Shown here piece after piece: positions 1 through 7,027 of a stretch of 11,124 nucleotides of DNA. The stretch is from an uncultured Clostridia bacterium (GTDB lineage: Bacteria > Bacillota > Clostridia > Peptostreptococcales > Anaerovoracaceae). Every line of letters starts with the position of its first letter. Positions within the stretch are counted from its first letter, which is position 1. The notes below the pieces were generated by a model. That model searched no databases and was not told the origin of the DNA. It saw only the letters and a list, made by a program, of their open reading frames with translations. The stretch is from NCBI GenBank assembly GCA_937889655.1, contig CALBZG010000061.1, positions 1-11,124 of the forward strand, in the 5' to 3' direction. Made by a program: the position numbers and the translations under genes.

Positions 1-1620
1 AATGGGATTTGCCATCAGCTTCATTTAGAGAACTTCGGCGTTCCCGGAAAAACCCTTCTGGGTTCCGACAGTCACACCCCTACCGGCGGCGGTCTGGGAA
101 TGATTGCTATCGGCGCCGGCGGCCTTGATGTGGCTATGGCAATGGCCAAAGGCACCTACAGCCTCACTGTTCCGAAAATATTGAAAGTTGAGCTTACAGG
201 TCAGCTTCCTGCATGGTCTTCGGCAAAAGATATCATACTATATATATTGAAAGAGTTGACCGTCAAGGGAGGCGTCGGCAAGATCATTGAGTATGCCGGT
301 GAAGGAGTAAAGACCCTATCTGTAACGGATAGAGCTACCATCACAAACATGGGTGCTGAGCTGGGCGCCACAACCTCTATTTTCCCAAGCGATGAAAACA
401 CAAAAGAGTATTTAGAATCTCAAGGAAGAGCAGGTGTTTATATCCCTCTTTCAGCAGATCCGGACGCTGTATATGATGAGGAAATGACCGTGGATCTTTC
501 ATCCATCATTCCGATGGCAGCCATGCCTCATAGCCCGGACAACGTCAAGACTGTGAGAGAAATAGGTCCGATCAAGGTGGATCAGGTCGCTATAGGAAGC
601 TGCACCAACTCTTCATACACAGATTTGATGAAGGTGGCGGCAATTCTCAAAGGCAAAAAAGTCGCGGATGACGTCAGCCTTGTCATTTCACCGGGATCAA
701 GCCGTATCCTATCCAAAATGGCATCCAATGGAGCATTGGCAGATCTTATCGATGCCGGTGCAAGAATAATCGAGAATGCCTGCGGTCCATGCATCGGCAT
801 GGGTCAATCGCCAAAGTCCGGTGCGGTTTCTCTGAGAACCTTTAATCGTAATTTCAAAGGAAGAAGCGGAACAAACGATGCTGATGTCTATCTTGTAAGC
901 CCGGAGACAGCTGCCGTATCAGCCATTTCAGGTATTCTCACCGATGGCAATGAGGCAGGCATCAAGCTGCCTGCCATTAAAAGCGAAACCTTTGAGCCCA
1001 ATGATCATTTCATCGTTTATCCTGACGGAAGAGGCAAGGAAAACTCCTTGGCCATGGGGCCAAACATCAAGCCATTTCCTCGGAATACCGATTTGCCGGA
1101 TAAGCTGGAAACAGTCGTGACGTTGAAAGTTGGCAATAATATTACAACCGACGATATTATGCCTTCAGACTCAAGGCTTCTGCCGTATCGGTCCAATGTC
1201 CCTTATCTTTCGGAATTCTGTTTCGAAAAATTGGATCAGGAATTTCCACAGCGCTGCAAATCCGCAGGCAGCTGCTCTATCGTGGGAGGAGAAAATTACG
1301 GTCAGGGATCCAGTCGAGAACATGCTGCCCTTGCTCCGCTTTTTCTTGGGATCAAGTTCGTTATTGCCAAGTCCTTTGCACGGATCCACCGGGCCAATCT
1401 AATCAACAGCGGCATACTCCCTTTAGTTTTTGAAAACCCGGAAGAGATAGATGGATTTAATCTGGGAGATAAGCTTGTTATCGAAAATGCCAGGGAACAG
1501 GTCAAATCCGGCCATGTTGAGATAAAAAACATCAATACCGGTAAGACCTATCTGACAGCTACCCATTTTTCGGATAATGAAATCGAAATGATATTAAAGG
1601 GTGGAAAAATAAATCTTTAA
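1..1620 (+). CDS. acn: Aconitate hydratase, monomeric Aquifex-type (5' end outside window)
   Basis: This gene encodes aconitase, the cytosolic [4Fe-4S] enzyme that isomerises citrate to isocitrate via cis-aconitate. The reading frame is open from base 1, so the gene starts upstream; 539 residues are present and about 100 N-terminal ones are missing if the protein has the usual length of about 640. The fragment opens with GICHQ, followed by a GSDSHT motif and a glycine-rich stretch. The three cluster-ligand cysteines are visible: one in GSCTNS (codon at 601) and two in CGPC (codons at 781 and 790). The swivel domain follows a linker at about fragment residue 370 and carries GQGSSREHAA (bases 1300-1329) and SFARIHRANLINSG. 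Because both domains sit in one chain, a split LeuC/LeuD-type isopropylmalate dehydratase is excluded. The isocitrate dehydrogenase gene lies 31 bases downstream on the same strand, which supports the citrate-to-2-oxoglutarate role. The symbol is generic. Confidence 0.95.
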   Translation, partial: NGICHQLHLENFGVPGKTLLGSDSHTPTGGGLGMIAIGAGGLDVAMAMAKGTYSLTVPKILKVELTGQLPAWSSAKDIILYILKELTVKGGVGKIIEYAGEGVKTLSVTDRATITNMGAELGATTSIFPSDENTKEYLESQGRAGVYIPLSADPDAVYDEEMTVDLSSIIPMAAMPHSPDNVKTVREIGPIKVDQVAIGSCTNSSYTDLMKVAAILKGKKVADDVSLVISPGSSRILSKMASNGALADLIDAGARIIENACGPCIGMGQSPKSGAVSLRTFNRNFKGRSGTNDADVYLVSPETAAVSAISGILTDGNEAGIKLPAIKSETFEPNDHFIVYPDGRGKENSLAMGPNIKPFPRNTDLPDKLETVVTLKVGNNITTDDIMPSDSRLLPYRSNVPYLSEFCFEKLDQEFPQRCKSAGSCSIVGGENYGQGSSREHAALAPLFLGIKFVIAKSFARIHRANLINSGILPLVFENPEEIDGFNLGDKLVIENAREQVKSGHVEIKNINTGKTYLTATHFSDNEIEMILKGGKINL

Positions 1621-1651
1621 TTTTTAATGTAAGTATGTTGAGGGAGTTAAT

Positions 1652-2812
1652 ATGGATAACACAGTGAATAATGCGAAGTACATCGAAGCTTTTGAGAAAG
1701 TGCTTCTTGAACAACAGGAGAGAAGCAGGTCCATGGGCGCAGCGTCTTTCCCGGATTACAGCAAGGCCGAGAAGATTGTGATTGGGACCTTCGCGGGAGA
1801 TGGGATCGGACCGGTGATCATGGACCAGACTATTAGAGTGCTGGACTATTTGTTGGCTGAAGATCTGTCCGCCGGAAAAATGGAGCTAAGAAAAATCGAC
1901 GGGCTGACAATTGAAAACCGGATCGCACAAGGAAACACTCTCCCGGGGGATGTATTAACAGAGATCAAAGAATGCGATCTTCTTCTGAAAGGTCCGACAA
2001 CAACTCCGGACAATCAGGGGACCGGCCCTAATCTTGAGAGCGCAAATGTTGCCTTGAGACGTGAACTTGATCTTTTTGCCAATGTAAGGCCTGTCAGCAT
2101 CCCGGAGAAAAACATCAATTGGGTTTTTTACAGAGAAAACACCGAGGGTGAGTATGTTTTGGGCAGCAAAGGCATCGATTGCGGAGAACTGGCCTTTGAT
2201 TTTAAAGTGACGACGGATGCAGGAACCGAGAGAATTGCCCGGGCAGCCTTTGAATATGCTAAAGCAAATGGCAATCTCAGAGTATCTATAGTCACCAAAG
2301 CCAATATCATAAAAAAAACCGACGGCCGTTTTCTGGACATCTGTTACAGAATAGCAAAAGAATATCCTGACGTGGCTACTGACGACTGGTATGTCGATAT
2401 CATGTCCGCCAATTTGATCAATCCAAGGGTGCAAAAAAACTTCAACGTTATCATTGCGCCAAACCTTTATGGAGATATCCTGACAGACGAAGCTGCCCAG
2501 ATACAGGGTGGTGTCGGAACTGCAGGAAGTGCGAATATCGGTTCAAAGCATGCGATGTTTGAAGCCATTCATGGCTCAGGGTTGAGGATGGTCGCCAGAG
2601 GCAATGCAAATCTTGCCAACCCTGCCAGTCTTCTCAACGCAGCGGAAATGATGCTCAGGCATATCGGAAAAACAGAAAAGGCCAATGCTCTTGGCAAAGC
2701 CTTGGACTATGCCAACACCAAGATGGTCATGGCGGGTGATGGACATAGGGATACAGCAGAAGCTTTCGCAGATACCGTATTATCCCATTTAAAAGGCGAA
2801 CGAGTTGAATGA
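1652..2812 (+). CDS. icd: Isocitrate dehydrogenase (isocitrate/isopropylmalate dehydrogenase family), cofactor uncertain
   Basis: The protein (386 residues) belongs to the metal-dependent beta-decarboxylating dehydrogenases and most likely oxidises isocitrate to 2-oxoglutarate and CO2. Visible signatures are GDGIGP (49-54), the substrate loop S130-x-N132-x-x-x-R136, R146 in NVRP, the YRENTEGEY segment (160-168), K216 in VTKAN, D249 and the metal aspartates D275 and D279 in GDILTDE. The S-x-N...R pattern followed by ELDL is that of isocitrate dehydrogenases rather than isopropylmalate dehydrogenases, and the aconitase gene just upstream agrees. The first 40 residues precede the catalytic fold and resemble the length of the E. 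coli Icd N-terminus. The cofactor loop after HGSG (307-310) is unusual: it lacks the Asp of NAD-type enzymes and the Lys-Tyr pair of NADP-type ones, and is about three residues longer. The start has a good AGGGAG site at 1641-1646, five bases upstream. The family is clear; NAD versus NADP is not. Confidence 0.88.
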   Translation: MDNTVNNAKYIEAFEKVLLEQQERSRSMGAASFPDYSKAEKIVIGTFAGDGIGPVIMDQTIRVLDYLLAEDLSAGKMELRKIDGLTIENRIAQGNTLPGDVLTEIKECDLLLKGPTTTPDNQGTGPNLESANVALRRELDLFANVRPVSIPEKNINWVFYRENTEGEYVLGSKGIDCGELAFDFKVTTDAGTERIARAAFEYAKANGNLRVSIVTKANIIKKTDGRFLDICYRIAKEYPDVATDDWYVDIMSANLINPRVQKNFNVIIAPNLYGDILTDEAAQIQGGVGTAGSANIGSKHAMFEAIHGSGLRMVARGNANLANPASLLNAAEMMLRHIGKTEKANALGKALDYANTKMVMAGDGHRDTAEAFADTVLSHLKGERVE

Positions 2813-2832
2813 TCCGGAACTCGCCCTTTAAA
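2788..2832 (+). promoter_or_regulatory. Hairpin spanning the icd stop codon, just before the gntR ribosome binding site
   Basis: An imperfect inverted repeat is visible. The tttaaa at 2788-2793 pairs with tttaaa at 2827-2832, with a short gg/cc step inside. Cgagtt (2801-2806) pairs with aactcg (2818-2823). There is a four-base bulge in the left arm, one A-C mismatch and an 11-base loop that holds the icd stop codon. No U-tract follows; instead the gntR Shine-Dalgarno sequence starts at about 2834. It is therefore not a standard terminator. It could protect the icd 3' end or tune gntR translation, but both roles are inferred, and a chance repeat is possible. Confidence 0.35.
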
Positions 2833-2850
2833 CGAAGGAGACTGAACTAA

Positions 2851-3513
2851 ATGGAAATCAAAAAGTATGTTTTAGATATGAAACCCAATAATCAGCCTTT
2901 ATCCGGGACCTTGTTCGTACAGCTTCAGAAGGATATTTTATGCGGAAAGCTGAAACCCGGGCAAAAACTTACCGAACAGGATCTTTGCATGGAATACAAT
3001 GTAAGCCGTACGCCGGTCAGGGAGGCTCTCAGACAGCTTGAAATGGACGGCCTTGTTGAGAATATACCAAACAGAGGTGCCTTTGTGGTGGGTTTTTCCG
3101 ATCAGGATCTAATGGATATTTACGACCTTAGAAAGGCATACGAAATCCAGGCTGTTCGGTGGGCGATTGAACGCATCAGCGACGACGAGCTTGAGGCTCT
3201 GGAAGAAACTTTTGAATTCATGGAATTTTATACGATAAAGAAGGATATCGAAAAAATGCTGAATATCAATACCGGCTTTCACCAGATCATCTATAGCGCA
3301 TCGAAAAATCGGATGCTTCAGCATGTACTCTCATCCTATCAGATCTACATCAAGCATAGCAGCCGCAATTCAGTTTATCAGGATGATTATCTTGATACTG
3401 TACTGGCTGAGCACAAGGCTATTTTTGAAGCATTCAAATCAAAGGATCCGGAAGCCGGCGCTGATGCCATGGCGATCCATATGGACAAATCAAAGCTTCG
3501 CCATAATGAATAA
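2851..3513 (+). CDS. GntR-family transcriptional regulator, FCD (FadR-type) subfamily
   Basis: This 220-residue protein has a winged helix-turn-helix DNA-binding domain at about 17-80; the family signature VSRTPVREALRQLE lies at 51-64, ahead of the wing NRGAFVV. An all-helical FCD effector domain follows at about 85-215. FCD domains usually bind a metal through Asp and three His, and an organic acid sits next to the metal. Here H144 (in GFH), H188 (in AEHK) and H210 (in AIHM) are present, but the Asp position four residues before H144 is Asn (N140). R94 in YDLRK is the usual conserved arginine. The gene follows the isocitrate dehydrogenase gene by 38 bases and is the last gene before a strong terminator, so it probably senses a carboxylate and controls this aconitase/icd unit; ligand and operator are not visible. 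An AAGGAG site at 2835-2840 lies ten bases before the ATG, somewhat far but the best available. Confidence 0.9.
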   Translation: MEIKKYVLDMKPNNQPLSGTLFVQLQKDILCGKLKPGQKLTEQDLCMEYNVSRTPVREALRQLEMDGLVENIPNRGAFVVGFSDQDLMDIYDLRKAYEIQAVRWAIERISDDELEALEETFEFMEFYTIKKDIEKMLNINTGFHQIIYSASKNRMLQHVLSSYQIYIKHSSRNSVYQDDYLDTVLAEHKAIFEAFKSKDPEAGADAMAIHMDKSKLRHNE

Positions 3514-3549
3514 TAGCAATTACTTAATCAATATTTGATCCTGGAAGCA

Positions 3550-3583
3550 GGAAGGCGCCGCAATCGGCGCCTTCCCATTTTTT
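3550..3583 (+). terminator. Intrinsic terminator of the acn-icd-gntR unit
   Basis: A perfect 11-base-pair GC-rich stem (GGAAGGCGCCG at 3550-3560, CGGCGCCTTCC at 3565-3575) closes a CAAT loop. It is followed by a run of six T at 3578-3583. It lies 36 bases after the gntR stop codon, as expected for a Rho-independent terminator reading to the right. The T-run overlaps the stop codon of the convergent minus-strand gene at 3582-3584. Read on the minus strand the same hairpin has only an A-rich sequence before it and no T-run after it, so it should act mainly on the plus strand. Confidence 0.93.
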
Positions 3584-4295
3584 AAAAAAATATACCCATC
3601 ACCAAGCTATAAAAGAAATTAAGCGCCGGAAAAATTAAGACATCTGTAATATTGAATAAAATCAGGACCAGTAGTATGATCATGCCTTTATCATAGATTT
3701 TATAATATAACTCATTTTGCTTTAGATTAAATACTTGTGTAATAATATTGAATCCATCCAATGGCGGTACTGGCAGCAGATTGAATACCATAAGCACCAG
3801 ATTGATTTTTACAACATAGAGCAGGACCTCTACAACGATTTCTCCCATAGAAGACATCGCAAAGCCTAAAGCAAAAACCTCGATCAGTTTGACCAGCCCC
3901 GCAAATACAATTGCCAGGATGAAATTCAGAGTGATCCCGGATATTGCCACCAAGAATTCATCTCTCCTGGTATTCTTGAAATATCTTGGGTTGATCTGAA
4001 CCGGCAATCCCCATCCGAATCCTAAAAAGATGAGGCATATGATACCGATCGGATCTACATGCGCCATTGGATTGACCGTTACTCTTCCTTGGTATTTGGG
4101 CGTAGGATCTCCCAATTTATTCGCAACATAAGCATGGGCGAATTCATGAAATGATAGGCCGATCAAAATAGCCGGCATCATCAGTAAGGTGCTCATCAGC
4201 CATGCCTGTGGGTTTTCAAACCTGCCGCTTGTCAGAGAGCTGAACAGCATGATAGCGAGGAATATCAAAGTCATGGGATTAAGAAATCTCATCAT
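3582..4295 (-). CDS. Site-2 protease family (M50) membrane metallopeptidase
   Basis: This 237-residue, very hydrophobic protein belongs to the compact, PDZ-less group of site-2 proteases, which cleave substrates within the membrane. The zinc motif HEFAH lies at 50-54 inside a hydrophobic segment; the second motif, NLLPVPPLDG (172-181), supplies the third ligand, D180. By eye, hydrophobic segments lie at about 8-20, 33-50, 84-98, 115-136, 155-175 and 205-225. Its substrate cannot be told; members of this small group are common in Bacillota and mostly uncharacterised. It is the last gene of the minus-strand operon. Its ATG lies three bases after the glyA stop codon, and the nearest Shine-Dalgarno-like GGAG (about 4306-4309) is inside the last glyA codons, so translation is probably coupled to glyA. 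A second in-frame ATG directly follows the first (4290-4292) and could equally be used. Confidence 0.9.
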   Translation of the reverse strand: MMRFLNPMTLIFLAIMLFSSLTSGRFENPQAWLMSTLLMMPAILIGLSFHEFAHAYVANKLGDPTPKYQGRVTVNPMAHVDPIGIICLIFLGFGWGLPVQINPRYFKNTRRDEFLVAISGITLNFILAIVFAGLVKLIEVFALGFAMSSMGEIVVEVLLYVVKINLVLMVFNLLPVPPLDGFNIITQVFNLKQNELYYKIYDKGMIILLVLILFNITDVLIFPALNFFYSLVMGIFF

Positions 4296-4298
4296 CCT

Positions 4299-5546
4299 CT
4301 ATTTCTCCACATTGCTCAACGGAAATCTTTCGCAAAGATCCTTCACTATGCTCTTTGCTTCATCGGCTTTAGACACTTCCCCTTTGTTATCAAGGACCAG
4401 GCTTATCGCTTCCGCAACCTGTCTTATTTCGCCTTCTTTAAATCCTCTTGTGGTTAGAGCCGGAGTCCCCAATCTCAGACCGCTGGTAATGAATGGTCCC
4501 TGCGGATCATTTGGAACAGTATTTTTATTTGTTGTTATATTAGCTTCATCCAGCATAGCCTCGGCTTCTTTTCCGGTAAGGCCTTTATTGATCAGGCTTA
4601 CCAGCATCAGATGGTTGTCCGTTCCTCCTGATACCAGTTTGTAATCTCTCGCCATCAGTTCTTCGGCTAGGACCTGGGCGTTTGATACGATCTGTCTGGC
4701 ATAGGTTTTAAACTCAGGATCAAGGGCTTGTTTAAAACAGACCGCTTTGCCTGCAATAACATGCATAAGCGGGCCACCCTGGACTCCCGGGAATATTCCC
4801 TTATTGATCGCCGGACCGAATTCTTTTTTAGCGAGGATGATCCCGCCTCTTGGGCCTCTTAATGTTTTATGTGTCGTAGCTGTTACGATATCTGCATATT
4901 CAACAGGATTCGGATGCATCCCGCCAGCCACCAGCCCTGCAAAATGGGCCATGTCGACCATGAGCAATGCTCCCACTTCATCTGCGATTTCTCTGAACAG
5001 ATCGGTGTGGATGATTCTTGGGTAAGCAGACGCCCCTGCCACGATCATCTTAGGACGATGTTTCTTGGCAAGCTCACGAACCTGATCAAAGTCTATCGTC
5101 TCCGTTTCAGGATTCAGTCCGTACGGTATAAAATTAAAGTACTGCCCCGAAAAATTGGCTAGACTTCCATGAGTGAGGTGCCCACCGTTGGTGAGGTCCA
5201 TTCCCAGCACGGTGTCCCCATGCTTCAGCAACGCAAAATAAACGGCTATGTTTGCTGAAGATCCGCTATGTGGCTGGACATTGGCATATTCTGCCCCGAA
5301 AAGTTCCTTTGCCCTTTCGATAGCCATATTTTCAACTTCGTCGACATGCTCGCAGCCGCCATAATACCTTTTACCTGGATAGCCTTCCGCATACTTATTT
5401 GTCAGTATGCTCCCGCAGGCCTCCATTACAGCCTTACTGGTAAAATTTTCCGAGGCGATCATCTCTAATTTGTGTTCTTGTCTTGCCTCTTCGCGCATGA
5501 TAGCATCGTAAATTTCACGGTCTTCCACTTTCAAATCTTCAAACAT
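4299..5546 (-). CDS. glyA: Serine hydroxymethyltransferase
   Basis: GlyA is a cytosolic pyridoxal-phosphate enzyme (fold type I) that interconverts serine and glycine and loads the released one-carbon unit onto tetrahydrofolate. The 415-residue length is typical of bacterial enzymes. Visible are SENF (32-35), the YAEGYPGKRYYGG loop (52-64), HSGSSAN (93-99), the cofactor-contacting DMAHFAG (198-204), the PLP lysine K227 in TTHKTLRGPRGG, and R358 in SGLRLGTPA, which binds the substrate carboxylate. No key residue is missing. A GAAAGGA site at 5556-5562 on the minus strand lies nine bases before the ATG. The gene begins 20 bases after cls ends and is followed after three bases by the M50 peptidase gene, so it is read within the same operon; I see no separate promoter or riboswitch in the short gap. 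Confidence 0.98.
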   Translation of the reverse strand: MFEDLKVEDREIYDAIMREEARQEHKLEMIASENFTSKAVMEACGSILTNKYAEGYPGKRYYGGCEHVDEVENMAIERAKELFGAEYANVQPHSGSSANIAVYFALLKHGDTVLGMDLTNGGHLTHGSLANFSGQYFNFIPYGLNPETETIDFDQVRELAKKHRPKMIVAGASAYPRIIHTDLFREIADEVGALLMVDMAHFAGLVAGGMHPNPVEYADIVTATTHKTLRGPRGGIILAKKEFGPAINKGIFPGVQGGPLMHVIAGKAVCFKQALDPEFKTYARQIVSNAQVLAEELMARDYKLVSGGTDNHLMLVSLINKGLTGKEAEAMLDEANITTNKNTVPNDPQGPFITSGLRLGTPALTTRGFKEGEIRQVAEAISLVLDNKGEVSKADEAKSIVKDLCERFPLSNVEK

Positions 5547-5566
5547 TATCCATTTTCCTTTCTTTG

Positions 5567-7027
5567 TTAGAGTAAGTCAGACAGCAGTCTGCATATTGAT
5601 TCCTTGGCTTTGATCCACGTCCCGCGCCGGGCGTATGCTTCAGCGGTGAGTTCATGGCAATTTTCCAAATCTTTGATAAAGATATCCTCCATCATTTTTG
5701 CTTCTTTTGAACCGTATATAAAAACATTCGTTTCAAAACTGAGTTTAAAACTTCTTCTGTCAAAATTGGCCGTTCCTGCCGTTGATACTTCGCCATCGAC
5801 CACCATTGTTTTGGCATGAAGAAATCCATTGTCATAGATATATACTTTGGCCCCGAGCCTCAGCAGCACTCCAATATAAGACCAGGTTGCCCAATAAACA
5901 AACAAATGGTCGGGCATGGACGGGATCATGATCCTTACATCTACGCCGGATAGGATGGCGACCTTCAAATTTTCCTGGAGGCTGCCGGAAGGGACGAAAT
6001 AAGGAGTCTGGATCCATATTTTTCTCTGCGCCGTGGTTATCATTTTATTAAAGCCGCGTTTGACTTCTTCCTTTGAGGTGTGCGGTCCGCTGCTGACGAT
6101 TTGGATCCCTGTAGTTCCGTTACCGTTAATTTTTGAAGCATATGCCTCATGGATCATGATTTTTTCTTTAGCTGCAACACGCCAATCCAGCAGAAATCTA
6201 ACTTTCATGTCTTGGATCGCGCTGCCCTGGATCCTCAATTGCGTATCCCGCCAATATCCGAATTTCTTCTTCAAGCCGAGATATTCTCTTCCGATGTTGA
6301 AACCGCCCAAATAGCCTATGGCATCATCGATAATAACAAGTTTTCTATGGTTTCGATAGTTCAGTTTGGGATTGATATACTTTAACCTTAACGGAAAAAA
6401 GAAGACGAATTTGCCACCGGCTGCCCGATAATCTTTCAAAACTTTTCTATTCAACCTTTTACTTCCCAGCCCATCTGCCAGGAGTCTTACCTGAACTCCT
6501 TCCTTTGCCTTCTCCGTCAGCGCGTTCAGGAATTTCATCCCGACCTCATCAGGTTTGACGATGAAGTATAGAATATCGATGGATATCTTTGCATTTTTAA
6601 TATCATTCAGCAAAGCATCAAACATTTCTTTGCCGTCGGTTATGATCTCGATTTCATTGTCCTGAGTATAATAAGCCTTTCCAAGTATCTGATGCAGTTT
6701 GAGCATGTCCATCCAAATCAATGTATTCGGACTAGTAAACTGATAATTTCCACATTCCATGTCGGCCATCTGCCGCTGGAGAGAAGCCTGGATCAAGGCC
6801 TCCTCTTCAGTAGTATATTTCATGACCTTGTTTCTGATGAAAATGTTGGAAAGCATAAAATAGAGAAATGCGCCGATGATAGGCAATAAAAACAGTATAA
6901 GGCACCATGCCAGAGTGGTCGATGGATTTTTTCTTTCCAGAAATATAATTACAGCAGCAATAACGAAGTTCAAGACGAACGTCGCCATAGCCAATGCCGG
7001 TATGTGACTGAAAATAAAATTAAACAT
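5567..7027 (-). CDS. cls: Cardiolipin synthase (phospholipase D superfamily)
   Basis: This 486-residue membrane enzyme joins two phosphatidylglycerol molecules into cardiolipin, releasing glycerol. Two N-terminal hydrophobic segments (about 10-30 and 39-60) match the usual membrane anchor. Two phospholipase D catalytic motifs are intact: H227-x-K229-x4-D234, followed by GGFNIGREY, and H404-x-K406-x4-D411, followed by GTANFDRRSF. Length and domain order match bacterial Cls of the ClsA type. The start codon directly abuts the miaB stop codon (TAG then ATG, 7030-7025), and GGAGAAAAGG within the last miaB codons serves as ribosome binding site, so the two genes are likely translationally coupled. 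With plsY and gpsA upstream in the same operon, the gene belongs to a phospholipid group. Another PLD-type transfer reaction is possible but less likely. Confidence 0.95.
   Translation of the reverse strand: MFNFIFSHIPALAMATFVLNFVIAAVIIFLERKNPSTTLAWCLILFLLPIIGAFLYFMLSNIFIRNKVMKYTTEEEALIQASLQRQMADMECGNYQFTSPNTLIWMDMLKLHQILGKAYYTQDNEIEIITDGKEMFDALLNDIKNAKISIDILYFIVKPDEVGMKFLNALTEKAKEGVQVRLLADGLGSKRLNRKVLKDYRAAGGKFVFFFPLRLKYINPKLNYRNHRKLVIIDDAIGYLGGFNIGREYLGLKKKFGYWRDTQLRIQGSAIQDMKVRFLLDWRVAAKEKIMIHEAYASKINGNGTTGIQIVSSGPHTSKEEVKRGFNKMITTAQRKIWIQTPYFVPSGSLQENLKVAILSGVDVRIMIPSMPDHLFVYWATWSYIGVLLRLGAKVYIYDNGFLHAKTMVVDGEVSTAGTANFDRRSFKLSFETNVFIYGSKEAKMMEDIFIKDLENCHELTAEAYARRGTWIKAKESICRLLSDLL

Noticed and set aside
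1955..2434. A 159-codon open frame antisense to icd
   Set aside because: It lies wholly inside a well-supported gene, has no ribosome binding site that I can see, and its translation resembles no family I know.
1652..2812. Isopropylmalate or tartrate dehydrogenase as the identity of the icd gene
   Set aside because: The substrate loop with S130 and N132 and the adjacent aconitase favour isocitrate; no leu genes are present. The atypical cofactor loop leaves some doubt.
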